Below are positions 7,102 through 15,900 of a stretch of 46,565 nucleotides of DNA, piece by piece. Origin of the DNA: a virus; IMG/VR virus record IMGVR_UViG_3300034980_000091, positions 1-46,565 of that record. The stretch is one strand, 5' to 3'. The position numbers were made by a program, and so were the translations under genes. Numbering within the stretch: position 1 is the first letter of the stretch; each line of letters starts with the position of its first letter. Under the pieces are notes generated by a model. The model made no database searches, was not told where the DNA came from, and saw nothing but the letters and a program-made list of their open reading frames with translations.

Positions 7102-8786
7102 GAAAAGAACTAGCAGAGATCACCGATAAGCTTAAGTATAGAGACGGTGAGGATGAGACCAAGGAAGAGAAAAGTTGGAGGTTAGCCCGTGCGACATCTG
7201 ATGACGATATTCATAGTGAACGTCTTTACGATATTTTCAATAATGATAGATTTCTTATGGCAGGACGTATTCAAGCCGCTATGGGTGCGAGCAAACAAGT
7301 TACGGCATTCAATTGTTTTGTTTCTCCTATCATCGAGGATGACTTCGACTCTATATTCGAGGTACTTAAAAAAGGTGGACAAACACTCAGACTCGGCGGA
7401 GGTGACGGGTTCGATTTTAGCCGTCTACGTCCTAGCGGTAGTCATATTACTACTCTGGACACTAGTGCGTCTGGTCCTCTAAGCTTTATGGATTGTTATG
7501 ACTCCATGTGTAAAACTGTGGTGTCAGCAGGACATAGACGTGGGGCTATGATGGGTGTCCTTAGAGTAGATCATCCCGACATTGAGCTATTCATTAAAGC
7601 TAAGCACAATGAGTCTAGACTTCGTAACTTCAACATCTCTGTAGGCATCACTGATGATTTCATGAGAGCTGTGAAGGACGATGACGAATTTGAACTGGTA
7701 CATGACGGTCGTGTATACAAACGTGTTAACGCTCGTGCCTTATGGGACAGCATTATGCGTAGTACATGGGACTGGGCTGAGCCGGGAGTGTTATTTCTAG
7801 ATACTATTAACAGAAAGAATAATCTTCATGCAATCGAAACAATCACGGCCACTAATCCGTGCGGCGAGCAGCCTCTACCTCCTAACGGGGCTTGTCTGTT
7901 GGGTAGTTTTAATCTTGTTGCTTATCTGAGACACGAACCTAATGGTTGGTTCTTTGATTACGACAGACTTATTGAAGATATCTATAGTGTAGTGCCTGCA
8001 ATGGACAACATTATCGATCGTACCATCTACCCCCTTCCTGAACAGAGACTTGAAGCTTTGTCTAAGCGACGTATGGGACTAGGTGTTACAGGTGTAGCTA
8101 ATGCAATGGAGATTCTTGGGTTCCCTTATGGTAGTTCAGCTAGTAAAGAGTTTCTTTCAGGTGTTTTGTCTACCATCATGGATAAATGTTATCTTGCGAG
8201 TATTGATCTAGCAATTAAGAAAGGTCCTTTTCCTCTGTTCGACGCTGACACCTACGGAGGTGAGTTCTTCAAGACACTACCTGACCTTATTCAAGAGGAT
8301 GTAAAAACTTATGGTATCCGTAATAGCCACCTACTTTCCATTGCACCCACAGGAACCATCTCGTTGGTCGCGGGGAATGTATCATCTGGTATCGAACCTC
8401 CATTCTCTTTGGAGTATGATCGTGATGTTATCTTCGAAGAAGGAAGAAAAGAAACCTTCAGGCTGAGAGACTATGCTTATGATGTACACCAAATTGAAGG
8501 TATGACAGCTGACCAACTGTCAGGTAAAGATCATGTTGACATGTTGGTATTAGCCAGTAAGTATGTTGACAGCAGTGTATCTAAAACCTGTAATGTAGGT
8601 GATGACACCACGTTTGATGAGTTCAAAGATCTTTATCTTCGTGCTTATGAGGGTGGAGCATCTGGTTGTACCACTTTCAGATCATCTGGTATGAGAGGTG
8701 GCATTCTTAATAAGATTGAGGAGGAGACTGATGAAGGAGCAGCTTGTTTCATTGACCCAAACACAGGCCTTAGAACTTGTGAGTAA
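7098..8786 (+). CDS. nrdJ: adenosylcobalamin-dependent ribonucleotide reductase (class II)
   Basis: The 562-residue enzyme reduces ribonucleotides to deoxyribonucleotides using coenzyme B12. Visible motifs are FNCFV (Cys73), GGDGFDFSRLRPSG, NPCGEQPL with the radical Cys255 and Glu257, CLLGSFNL (Cys266), and SIAPTGTISLVAG. Cys73/Cys266 are the expected redox pair, 11 residues after Cys255 as in other NrdJ proteins. A C-terminal Cys pair (CFIDPNTGLRTCE) probably passes electrons from thioredoxin. It is compact, without an ATP-cone. The ATGA overlap with the preceding gene and ThyX upstream form a dNTP supply cluster. Confidence 0.95.
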   Translation: MRKELAEITDKLKYRDGEDETKEEKSWRLARATSDDDIHSERLYDIFNNDRFLMAGRIQAAMGASKQVTAFNCFVSPIIEDDFDSIFEVLKKGGQTLRLGGGDGFDFSRLRPSGSHITTLDTSASGPLSFMDCYDSMCKTVVSAGHRRGAMMGVLRVDHPDIELFIKAKHNESRLRNFNISVGITDDFMRAVKDDDEFELVHDGRVYKRVNARALWDSIMRSTWDWAEPGVLFLDTINRKNNLHAIETITATNPCGEQPLPPNGACLLGSFNLVAYLRHEPNGWFFDYDRLIEDIYSVVPAMDNIIDRTIYPLPEQRLEALSKRRMGLGVTGVANAMEILGFPYGSSASKEFLSGVLSTIMDKCYLASIDLAIKKGPFPLFDADTYGGEFFKTLPDLIQEDVKTYGIRNSHLLSIAPTGTISLVAGNVSSGIEPPFSLEYDRDVIFEEGRKETFRLRDYAYDVHQIEGMTADQLSGKDHVDMLVLASKYVDSSVSKTCNVGDDTTFDEFKDLYLRAYEGGASGCTTFRSSGMRGGILNKIEEETDEGAACFIDPNTGLRTCE

Positions 8787-8910
8787 AGGGTTGAAATCTA
8801 AGAAACATTCTTGGTATCCTTTTTCTACAGAAGAAGGTTTTAAACAGAGTTTCTTGTTTGAAGATAAGGATGTGAAGTGGAAGATAACTGTGACGTTAAG
8901 TCATGAGTGA
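8731..8910 (+). CDS. 59-residue hypothetical protein
   Basis: An ATG at 8731 with a strong GAGGAGGAGA ribosome-binding site is chosen over an upstream in-frame ATG at 8698 that lacks one. The gene overlaps the end of the reductase in another frame by 56 bp. The product (MKEQLVSLTQTQALELVSKG...) is mixed alpha/beta. No family was recognised. Confidence 0.6.
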   Translation: MKEQLVSLTQTQALELVSKGLKSKKHSWYPFSTEEGFKQSFLFEDKDVKWKITVTLSHE

Positions 8911-9106
8911 TTTGTTACAGGTCAGTATAGAGTACTCTTACTCAGTTGTCAATGAGGCAGAAGCTAATGACATAGTTACAAAGTTTGTGGAGTATGATGA
9001 GCCTGATGGTATCTTCAACAAGGATAATTATGAGGCCATTTGTATGATAGGAGATGATGACTCTATCAAGTTACATATCAGAACCACCTTCGACTCTGTA
9101 CATTAA
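8903..9106 (+). CDS. 67-residue acidic hypothetical protein
   Basis: This is the last gene of the plus-strand unit, overlapping its neighbour by 8 bp and lying just before the terminators. It is acidic and predicted mainly beta (LLQVSIEYSYSVV; DDSIKLHIRTTF). No family was recognised. Confidence 0.65.
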   Translation: MSDLLQVSIEYSYSVVNEAEANDIVTKFVEYDEPDGIFNKDNYEAICMIGDDDSIKLHIRTTFDSVH

Positions 9107-9112
9107 GACAAT

Positions 9113-9145
9113 AAAAAACCCCCGCTACCACTAGGGTAACGAGGG
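9113..9145 (-). terminator. intrinsic terminator for the late (minus) unit
   Basis: CCCCCGCTACC (9119-9129) can pair with GGTAACGAGGG (9135-9145), with two mismatches. On the minus strand the hairpin is followed by six T (AAAAAA at 9113-9118 on plus). It lies just after the outer spanin gene, the last late gene. Confidence 0.75.
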
Positions 9146-9150
9146 CTATA

Positions 9151-9185
9151 AGGCTCCCCTATTAATTTAGGGGGGCTTTTTTTTT
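9151..9185 (+). terminator. intrinsic terminator for the plus-strand unit
   Basis: AGGCTCCCCT (9151-9160) pairs with AGGGGGGCTT around an 8-nt loop and is followed by a run of T extending to 9185. It ends the transcript carrying replication and nucleotide genes. With the adjacent minus-strand hairpin it separates two converging units in about 75 bp. Confidence 0.88.
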
Positions 9186-9393
9186 ATGTGCAACCAGCGT
9201 CGTAAGCTGCGATAAGCTTTACACCTGACTGCTGAGATAATGGACCACCATCCTTAATCAAAGCTTGAACATGATCCTCCACTGGGGCTCGCATTCCGTC
9301 GCAGAGGGCTGCTTTAGTGTCCTTCGGCACGGCGGAGCAACCACTCACGAGCACCATCAGGAGTATTAGGGGAATTGATAATAGCTTCATCAA
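9184..9393 (-). CDS. outer-membrane lipoprotein spanin (Rz1-like)
   Basis: The 69-residue protein has a lipoprotein signal peptide with a clear lipobox (LVSGC, Cys19). The mature part is short (about 50 residues) with two more Cys. It overlaps the inner spanin gene by 80 bp in a different frame, the usual Rz/Rz1 architecture. Together the two bridge the periplasm and fuse inner and outer membranes at lysis, which implies a Gram-negative host. Confidence 0.85.
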   Translation of the reverse strand: MMKLLSIPLILLMVLVSGCSAVPKDTKAALCDGMRAPVEDHVQALIKDGGPLSQQSGVKLIAAYDAGCT

Positions 9394-9553
9394 TCTTTTT
9401 CCTTGTTTCGACTATCGTTTCTAAATTTTTTACCTTGATCTCCTCCTCTTTATCAGCTCTACCTTGGTAGTATATTAAAGATATGCCTACCAACACAATG
9501 GTTATGGCTACAAAGTACTTAGTTAGAGGGCTTGTTAAGAGAGTTAAAAACAT
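9314..9553 (-). CDS. inner-membrane spanin (Rz-like)
   Basis: The 79-residue protein has one N-terminal transmembrane helix (residues about 12-29, YFVAITIVLVGISLIYY). A charged coiled-coil periplasmic part (KEEEIKVKNLETIVETRKK) follows. The outer spanin gene starts within it. It is short for an i-spanin, but the topology and overlap fit. Confidence 0.82.
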   Translation of the reverse strand: MFLTLLTSPLTKYFVAITIVLVGISLIYYQGRADKEEEIKVKNLETIVETRKKIDEAIINSPNTPDGAREWLLRRAEGH

Positions 9554-9716
9554 TCACTTGTTTCCCCGCTGCATCTGCTAAGAACACCGCTGCCATAAAG
9601 GCTATGTAAGGTGTGACAAGTAGAGCAACCATCTGTTCTGATGCAGCCAGTGTTAAATACACCAAATGCACGAACATGAGGAAGGCTACTTCTCTTTTGT
9701 AAGTTTTTTGTTTCAT
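9519..9716 (-). CDS. small two-helix membrane protein, holin candidate
   Basis: The 65-residue protein has a charged N-terminus (MKQKTYKRE) and two predicted transmembrane segments (about 10-27 and 32-50) with a short loop. That is holin-like in size and topology. It lies immediately upstream of the spanins (35-bp overlap) and downstream of a lysozyme-like gene. Holin function is inferred from context. Confidence 0.65.
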   Translation of the reverse strand: MKQKTYKREVAFLMFVHLVYLTLAASEQMVALLVTPYIAFMAAVFLADAAGKQVNVFNSLNKPSN

Positions 9717-10249
9717 CGCTTCACCCTTATAGGTGTTGATAGTGGGACAACTGTCTGGTCTTTGAAACCTTTACAGTCTGGTACCCTGACAATTGCTGCG
9801 TAAAGGAACAATCCATCTGGAGCTTCCATTGGTATGGTTACATAAACAGGGAAAGTCGTAAAATCTGTGTTTCTTTGTGCCTGAGTGGCAACAACTGTCT
9901 CTGTAAGATTTGTTTGGACCACTCCCTGTTCATTAATCCACCTCATTTCTACGAGTCGGTGGCAGTTAGAGTTTGACTTGAGAAGGAATACAATAGGGAC
10001 AACTTCACCGGGCTTTACAGGTCCATCCTTCAGGACGATGCCGTTACCCTTGAACTCAAGGACATCTCTAGGCCCTTGTTCAGGTAGTTGTTCAATGAAT
10101 GAGGTTATCTTATCATCTACGTAAGCGTCTATGACCGGAGCCACCAGATATGCTATAGGTGTACAGATCACAGACACTGCAGCTACAATTTTGGCTGTAC
10201 CAAAGAGGAATTCTTTGAATTGTTTAGCCAGTGAGGGATTTTCTGTCAT
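9713..10249 (-). CDS. 178-residue membrane-anchored protein, unknown function
   Basis: An N-terminal transmembrane helix (residues about 19-40, IVAAVSVICTPIAYLVAPVI) precedes a roughly 110-residue beta-rich domain with two Cys (near 95 and 158) that could form a periplasmic disulfide. Phrases such as VLKDGPVKPGEVVPIVF suggest an Ig-like sandwich. It lies inside the lysis cluster, overlapping the holin candidate by 4 bp and the hydrolase gene by 26 bp. It may regulate lysis or superinfection; no family was recognised. Confidence 0.75.
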   Translation of the reverse strand: MTENPSLAKQFKEFLFGTAKIVAAVSVICTPIAYLVAPVIDAYVDDKITSFIEQLPEQGPRDVLEFKGNGIVLKDGPVKPGEVVPIVFLLKSNSNCHRLVEMRWINEQGVVQTNLTETVVATQAQRNTDFTTFPVYVTIPMEAPDGLFLYAAIVRVPDCKGFKDQTVVPLSTPIRVKR

Positions 10250-10814
10250 TCTTCAGAGCCTCCAGAACAGCGTCAGGAGAGATGAGAGACTTGTTCAGGC
10301 CATCCCCTGCATAGTAGCTACGACCATGGCCCTTACCGCCCACCACAGGGAAGCTGGCCCACTCTTTAGCTAGGTTGTTGGCAAACTTCTCGTCTGAAAT
10401 CTTACCAGCCTTCCATTTGCTGTAACCACGACCGTCTGCAAGAGACCCTGCCATCCTATCCTGCAAGGCTTCATCGAACAGTTCGTCTCCTGTAAGGTTT
10501 AGGTTCTTAATCAAACCGTCCATTGTACTACGGATGATTTGGTATTTACCTACAGCACTGGACTCTGACCCATTGGCTACGAAACGCTCTTGCCACGCCC
10601 TGACATCCTTCACTTTCATCTCTGTGAACTTAACATCTTGATTACGGGCGTTGCCGAAGAAAGCATTGTAGTTACCTTGGGCTTCTTTCTGCCCGATTAG
10701 GTCAAACAACGCAGGTCTCGTGGACTTGGTAGCTTTCTTGAGTTGCTCTCTGGTAGATACTGGTCTGTACCTACCCTTAGAGACTGCTTCTTCTACTCTT
10801 CTGTAGATTGCCAT
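10224..10814 (-). CDS. lysozyme-like peptidoglycan hydrolase
   Basis: The start at 10814 (MAIYRRVEEAVSKG) is chosen because it has a GAGGGA ribosome-binding site and lies 4 bp past the upstream gene's stop; an earlier in-frame ATG would overlap that gene. The 196-residue protein has a lysozyme-superfamily core: a catalytic Glu44 in LIGQKEAQGNYNAFFGN, then SSAVGKYQIIRSTM, the strand-helix element typical of muramidases and transglycosylases. It follows the ejection proteins and precedes the holin and spanins, so it may be the endolysin or a virion-borne entry enzyme. No signal peptide is seen. Confidence 0.75.
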   Translation of the reverse strand: MAIYRRVEEAVSKGRYRPVSTREQLKKATKSTRPALFDLIGQKEAQGNYNAFFGNARNQDVKFTEMKVKDVRAWQERFVANGSESSAVGKYQIIRSTMDGLIKNLNLTGDELFDEALQDRMAGSLADGRGYSKWKAGKISDEKFANNLAKEWASFPVVGGKGHGRSYYAGDGLNKSLISPDAVLEALKNDRKSLTG

Positions 10815-10818
10815 AAAT

Positions 10819-12927
10819 CTATCCCTCAACCTCATACACTTTTCCTCCAATCTTAATCGAGTCTCCGATCTTAATCGTACCATCAGCCAATGCGGCATCT
10901 GCTTCGTCATCGTTAGCGAAGGATGGGTAGTCTTTAGTCGACTCGTTCACAACTTTAACATCTTCCTTGGTAATTACAGCATCGCCGGTGATCTGAGAAG
11001 TTCTGAAGTCTTGATCAGACCGAGTGATAGCTGCATCAATCTCTAGTTCCCAATCTTTAATGGTAGGGATATTCTTAGAGGCTGAGTCAATACTGTTCAG
11101 TCTACCAATACGTTGTTTCAGTTCTCTCATAGCTCCATTAGCCAAGACCAACGGCTGGTTATTAACCTGACTGGTCCTTCCTCCAATAGGAGAGTTCTTG
11201 CTGGTAAAGCTAAGAGGTGTTTGCAGCACTGCCATTATGTTCTCTTCAGTAACAGGCAGGTTTTTCTCCTTGAGAGCAGTGACAATGTTCTGTGCATTGC
11301 TACCTTCTGAAGCAAGAAAAGCTTTCATGTTAAATTCTAAAGAGAAGCCATCGTTGTAGTCGATGTAGAAACCAGCTGGCAAGTTTTTAGCGAGCTGTTT
11401 GCTATCCCACATGTTGATTGCCATCTGTTTGACAAACATACCATTGAGAGCTTTAGTAAACTGAGTGCCTTGTTCACCTTCTAGGGCGGCCAACTGAGAG
11501 AAACGGGGCAGGTTCTGTTGGATGAATGAGTCAAAGCTTGCATTATCCAGTACATCATCACCTGCAGACACCAAACCAATCAGTTCCATACCAGCTTTGA
11601 AGGATTTAGCAGCATCTGCCGAGTCATCAAGACTGTCAGGACCATTCATAATTCCAGAAGTTACAGTGATTTGCTCACGTCTAGCATCTGGTTCACCTGA
11701 GAAGAACTCAATAGCCCTCTGTGACAGGGTTTTGGAGTCGTTCCCATCCTCTACGCCCTTTGGATCTAGGATAGCACCTGATGGATTGATCTTATATCTA
11801 TCATTGTAAGCCTTAGCCACTTTAGCTGTAGGTAGTTGGTTGTTCCAGATCAAAGCATCTGTAAGTTGACGCATCCCATCTGGTGTCTTGAACAGAGGAC
11901 CTAGTTCTTCGTCATTAATCAGCCTGCCTAGTTCTAATACAGCTTTGCTGCCTTGGATTTTAGCCAGTCTGTTGAACTCTTCACCGTTAGCCTCAAGCAT
12001 ACTGATCAAACGATCCATGGGTTCCATGACTTCAGCCAATCTAGCCTCTGCATCTTTGGTAGTGATACCATCTGCAGCTGTATATTCGCCTAGGAACTCG
12101 GCTGCCTTCAAGGAACGTAACTCTCTCAATGCAGTTAGGTCTTCCATAGCATCGAATTCTTGATCTGGATCAATAGTCTGTGGCAAAATCTCTCTGTCCA
12201 TAAGTTCTCTAATCTGAGAAGCTTGGTTCTGAGAGATTTGTTCAGACATGTTCTGACTTTCCAAAGCCATAGACTCTTTATTGGTTTTGGCAGACTGTAG
12301 TCTGAGAGTAGCCTGCTCAATGATAGCCTTCTGAGACTGCGCCCTGTTATAGAACTGTTCAATGTAAGGCATTTGTTCTGAGGGTGCTAGCTTAGCGGCC
12401 TGTGAAGCAACCACTGCACCTTCTGAGCTTTTCAAATACAGCTGTACATTCTCCAAGTGCACCTGATTTACATCAAGAGACTCTGGAATTGCAGTTTTGA
12501 TGCCTGTAAGGTTCTCAAGAAGCTTAACAGCCTGATCTTGTAGCCTAGGGTTGTTCTGAATGAACGTGCTTGTGACCATATTGATGTTGGTCTTAGCCCC
12601 TTGACTACCTTTAGATCTAGCATCTTGCAAGGCTGCAAGTTTTCTAGCATAAGGCTTAAGCGCTTCTTCATCCTTCTGGGCCTGAGTTTTAGCAGTTGAG
12701 CTAGCATGGCCTGCAATACTTGCAATTGCACCGAAGACATCAACCTTAGGTACAGGACGGTTCTCATCCAACTGTCTAATGTCAGGACGAGTCTGAGCAA
12801 CAGCTGATTTGCTAGCTCTTGTTAGTTTTTGTGCAGGAGTAGAGGGCGCAATAGGCCCTCTCTCCGCTGCGGCCCCAACCAATCTAACTGGCTGAGCCTC
12901 ACCTCTTAGTTTAGGATCGAGATCCAT
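10819..12927 (-). CDS. internal virion (ejection) protein, T7 gp15-like in size
   Basis: The 702-residue protein has an Ala/Pro-rich N-terminus (about 1-60). A long helical region with coiled-coil character follows (about 85-260). It ends with a compact element, GTIKIGDSIKIGGKVYEVEG, common at the end of phage ejection proteins. T7 gp15 is about 747 residues. It is the third of three consecutive large proteins after tail tubular B, where T7 has gp14-gp16. Homology was not tested. Confidence 0.7.
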   Translation of the reverse strand: MDLDPKLRGEAQPVRLVGAAAERGPIAPSTPAQKLTRASKSAVAQTRPDIRQLDENRPVPKVDVFGAIASIAGHASSTAKTQAQKDEEALKPYARKLAALQDARSKGSQGAKTNINMVTSTFIQNNPRLQDQAVKLLENLTGIKTAIPESLDVNQVHLENVQLYLKSSEGAVVASQAAKLAPSEQMPYIEQFYNRAQSQKAIIEQATLRLQSAKTNKESMALESQNMSEQISQNQASQIRELMDREILPQTIDPDQEFDAMEDLTALRELRSLKAAEFLGEYTAADGITTKDAEARLAEVMEPMDRLISMLEANGEEFNRLAKIQGSKAVLELGRLINDEELGPLFKTPDGMRQLTDALIWNNQLPTAKVAKAYNDRYKINPSGAILDPKGVEDGNDSKTLSQRAIEFFSGEPDARREQITVTSGIMNGPDSLDDSADAAKSFKAGMELIGLVSAGDDVLDNASFDSFIQQNLPRFSQLAALEGEQGTQFTKALNGMFVKQMAINMWDSKQLAKNLPAGFYIDYNDGFSLEFNMKAFLASEGSNAQNIVTALKEKNLPVTEENIMAVLQTPLSFTSKNSPIGGRTSQVNNQPLVLANGAMRELKQRIGRLNSIDSASKNIPTIKDWELEIDAAITRSDQDFRTSQITGDAVITKEDVKVVNESTKDYPSFANDDEADAALADGTIKIGDSIKIGGKVYEVEG

Positions 12928-12930
12928 ATC

Positions 12931-15900
12931 TTACTCCTTTAGACTTCTAGCCACTTGTATCATAGTTGAATTTACATTACCTCTTTCAACTTCTCTAACC
13001 AACATGGCATCAAAGAAATCTCCATCAGGTCGTGAAAGTACTCTCTTCACTTCATTACGGTCATATGGCATAAGGACATTATACAGTGCAGCGATATCTT
13101 GACTTACAATATCCGCACTCTTAAGGTCACCGTTGTCCAGATGATCTAACATAATCTTACGATAGGTGTACATCTGTTCAGAAACCTTCTTAATGTATTC
13201 CTTATGGTCTACGCTGTTCTTATAAATCTCAAAACCAAGGGTAACCTCCTTGAGAGGTATACCAAGACCGATCATCAAAGCATCATCACTGGTTAAATTC
13301 TCCAGAAGAACCTTACCTGACCTACGGCTGACCATCTGTTGGTAGCTGTATGCCATGTATGCACTCTGCACCCTGTTCAGGGAAGTGATAGTCTTTGTCA
13401 ATCTCTTGAAATCATATTCTGCGTAGTCCCAACGGCCACTGAACATAGCTAATGCAGTCTTAAAGATTAAGTCTACACTTTCTCCAAGGATTTCTCCTGA
13501 AGGTCCAATGAGAAGTTCTGCCGTAGTGCCTTCCATAACGTCGGAGAACATAGAGGTTATCCCTCCTGATGCACCAAGACGTGAACTAATGTCTGTCTCA
13601 GTGTCATATACAGAAGACAATAAGTAGTCAATCATACCATATCGAGCAAACTTGTACACCTCAGGGTCAATACCACTATGACCATGGTATGTTCTCTTGT
13701 CTGTAAGGAAACCGAGAGGTACAATCCCAGCACCACCCCAGAAAGCTGCCTGTGTCAGAGCCAATCTAATACGCTCTGGTCCAGTTAGCACATCTGAAGA
13801 AAGCATCTGCTCCCACATTCTGACAGAATAGGTCATGAACTGTGTAGGTACAGCTAACATACTTCTCTGCCAAGCAGCACCAGAAGCACTGGTCATAGAC
13901 GCCGTAAGTATATCTTGCCTGCGCATGACCAACAACCTCCCCTCATCCGAGAATAAGTCTAGGTCTGGAAACTTAGCTTTAGTGTCTAAGAATGCAGCCG
14001 CCATACCACCTATACGAGCCAGAAGTTCCCCTTCATTAAACGGAATACGTCCTGCCTTCAACAGAGGTTTCATTCCACTGTTGTAGATAGATTGGTTACC
14101 ATCCAACTCAATGATGTTCTGATCTACTAGGTCACGTCCTGAAGTTTTGATGAACCTCACAATATTTATGAAGTCTTCAGGTTCGATGCCTACAGCTTTG
14201 CCAACTCCCTGTGCAATTTTATTAATAACTGCATTGTTAGGAGCTACCATCGCTGCTCTTATAGGACCTACTGCCACTGTAGCTGCAAGTCCATTGTTAC
14301 TGACACCCATGATATTAATCAGCTGTGAAGACTGAACCATAACCTGATCAACAGCGAACAAACCCAGCTTAGTGTTAAACGCCAAGCTACGTAGGAACCC
14401 TACAGGATCTGTATCTCTCAACCCTTTACTAATCTTCTTGGCACCTTTGTTGTAAACGAAGTCTGCCAGTTTGTTCATAGTTCTGTCAAGAGCCATCATG
14501 TCTCTGGTTTTGTACCGGAGTTTAGATTGGATTAGATCTTTCTCTGCGGCTAGTTTACTACCACCTTCCAATGTAGTGCTGATTTTAGCTTTATCTAAGT
14601 TCTCCAAAAGACTGCCGTTCAGATCATGTAGGTTGGAGATAAACCCTCCATCCTTAGCAGCTTTAAGCCAGCCTGCGGCTGCCCGTCTGATGTAAGCGTC
14701 ATTAGCAGCTTTGTTAAGAGCAACAGTAAAGCTCTGTTCTGTGGCACGGGAAGGTGACAGCATTGCAGCTGGGTCTCCGCCGTAACCTACGAGAGGTTTC
14801 TGTGCTCTAGATCCAGAGGTATTAACTAGATAGTTCTCACCGACAGTGTTTCCATAACCAACACGGGAGTTGAGCAACTCTTCTCCATCAGGAGCGAAGT
14901 CAACATTCTTAGAAAGGTTAAGGTCCCACTCTTCTGCAAAGGAGAACAAGTCTTGTGGCTCCATGCCTGTGTTCCAACCACTGTTAGCCTCTACAACCCT
15001 AATAAAGTCTGGGTCCTCAAGTAGGGCAGGGGCAGCATCTATCACTTCTTCAAAGGTGCTATCTCCCAGTCTAGAACGGATAAAGGCTACAATAGCATTC
15101 ATCTGTTTGACAGTTTCACGAGCCTCTTTCTCTGTAACAGTAGCCATGAATGTACGAGGTGTCCCCCGAATTTCAGCTCCGTCACCGAAAGTTTTCTTGG
15201 TTTCCTGTTTGACAAAGAATTTGGCACCATCATAAATCCTGCTGCCTCCGGGGTTGTACCCTAGGACATCATTGTGGATTAGAGGACGCCTAGCTTGGTC
15301 TTTATTGTAAACATACCTTACAGGTTTACCATCTACATCAGTCATACCATCAGCCACTTCTAAGATGGACCCTCTAGGGAAATCTTCTGGTGCATGATAC
15401 TTACCATCTGTAGGATTGTACACCTTGCTCTCTACAAGTTCAGAGGGCTTGGCTCTCATCCACTGACCATCCAGTTTGTACATGGCTTCCCCGTTCTCAA
15501 CAGCCCTCTTGAGGATTGCATCAGCACGTAGAGCCCACACTGTATCGTTCAGTTTAAGCTGGTCGTTGTAATACTGTACAACCTTAGTGGTAGGTTGTTT
15601 TTTAAACTTGGTCTCATACTCGACTGCGAACTCTGCATCAGAGAAGGGAATGTTTCTGTCGAAGTGGGCTGGGTTATCATTAAGTTCAGACATAACTTCG
15701 TCAACTTTTCTAACCTCTTTCCTGCCTACACTCTTGGCGCTCTTGTTATAGATGGTCTCCGCTTCTTTGTAGATACGGCTGACCTGTGCCTCGTTTGTTT
15801 TCAGGAGGGAGTCAAGCTTTACAGCTGTACGTGAGGTAGTTGACTTGAGAGAATGAAACAACCCATCGTTAATCTCAGAGAGTGGGGTTGCAGGTACCAG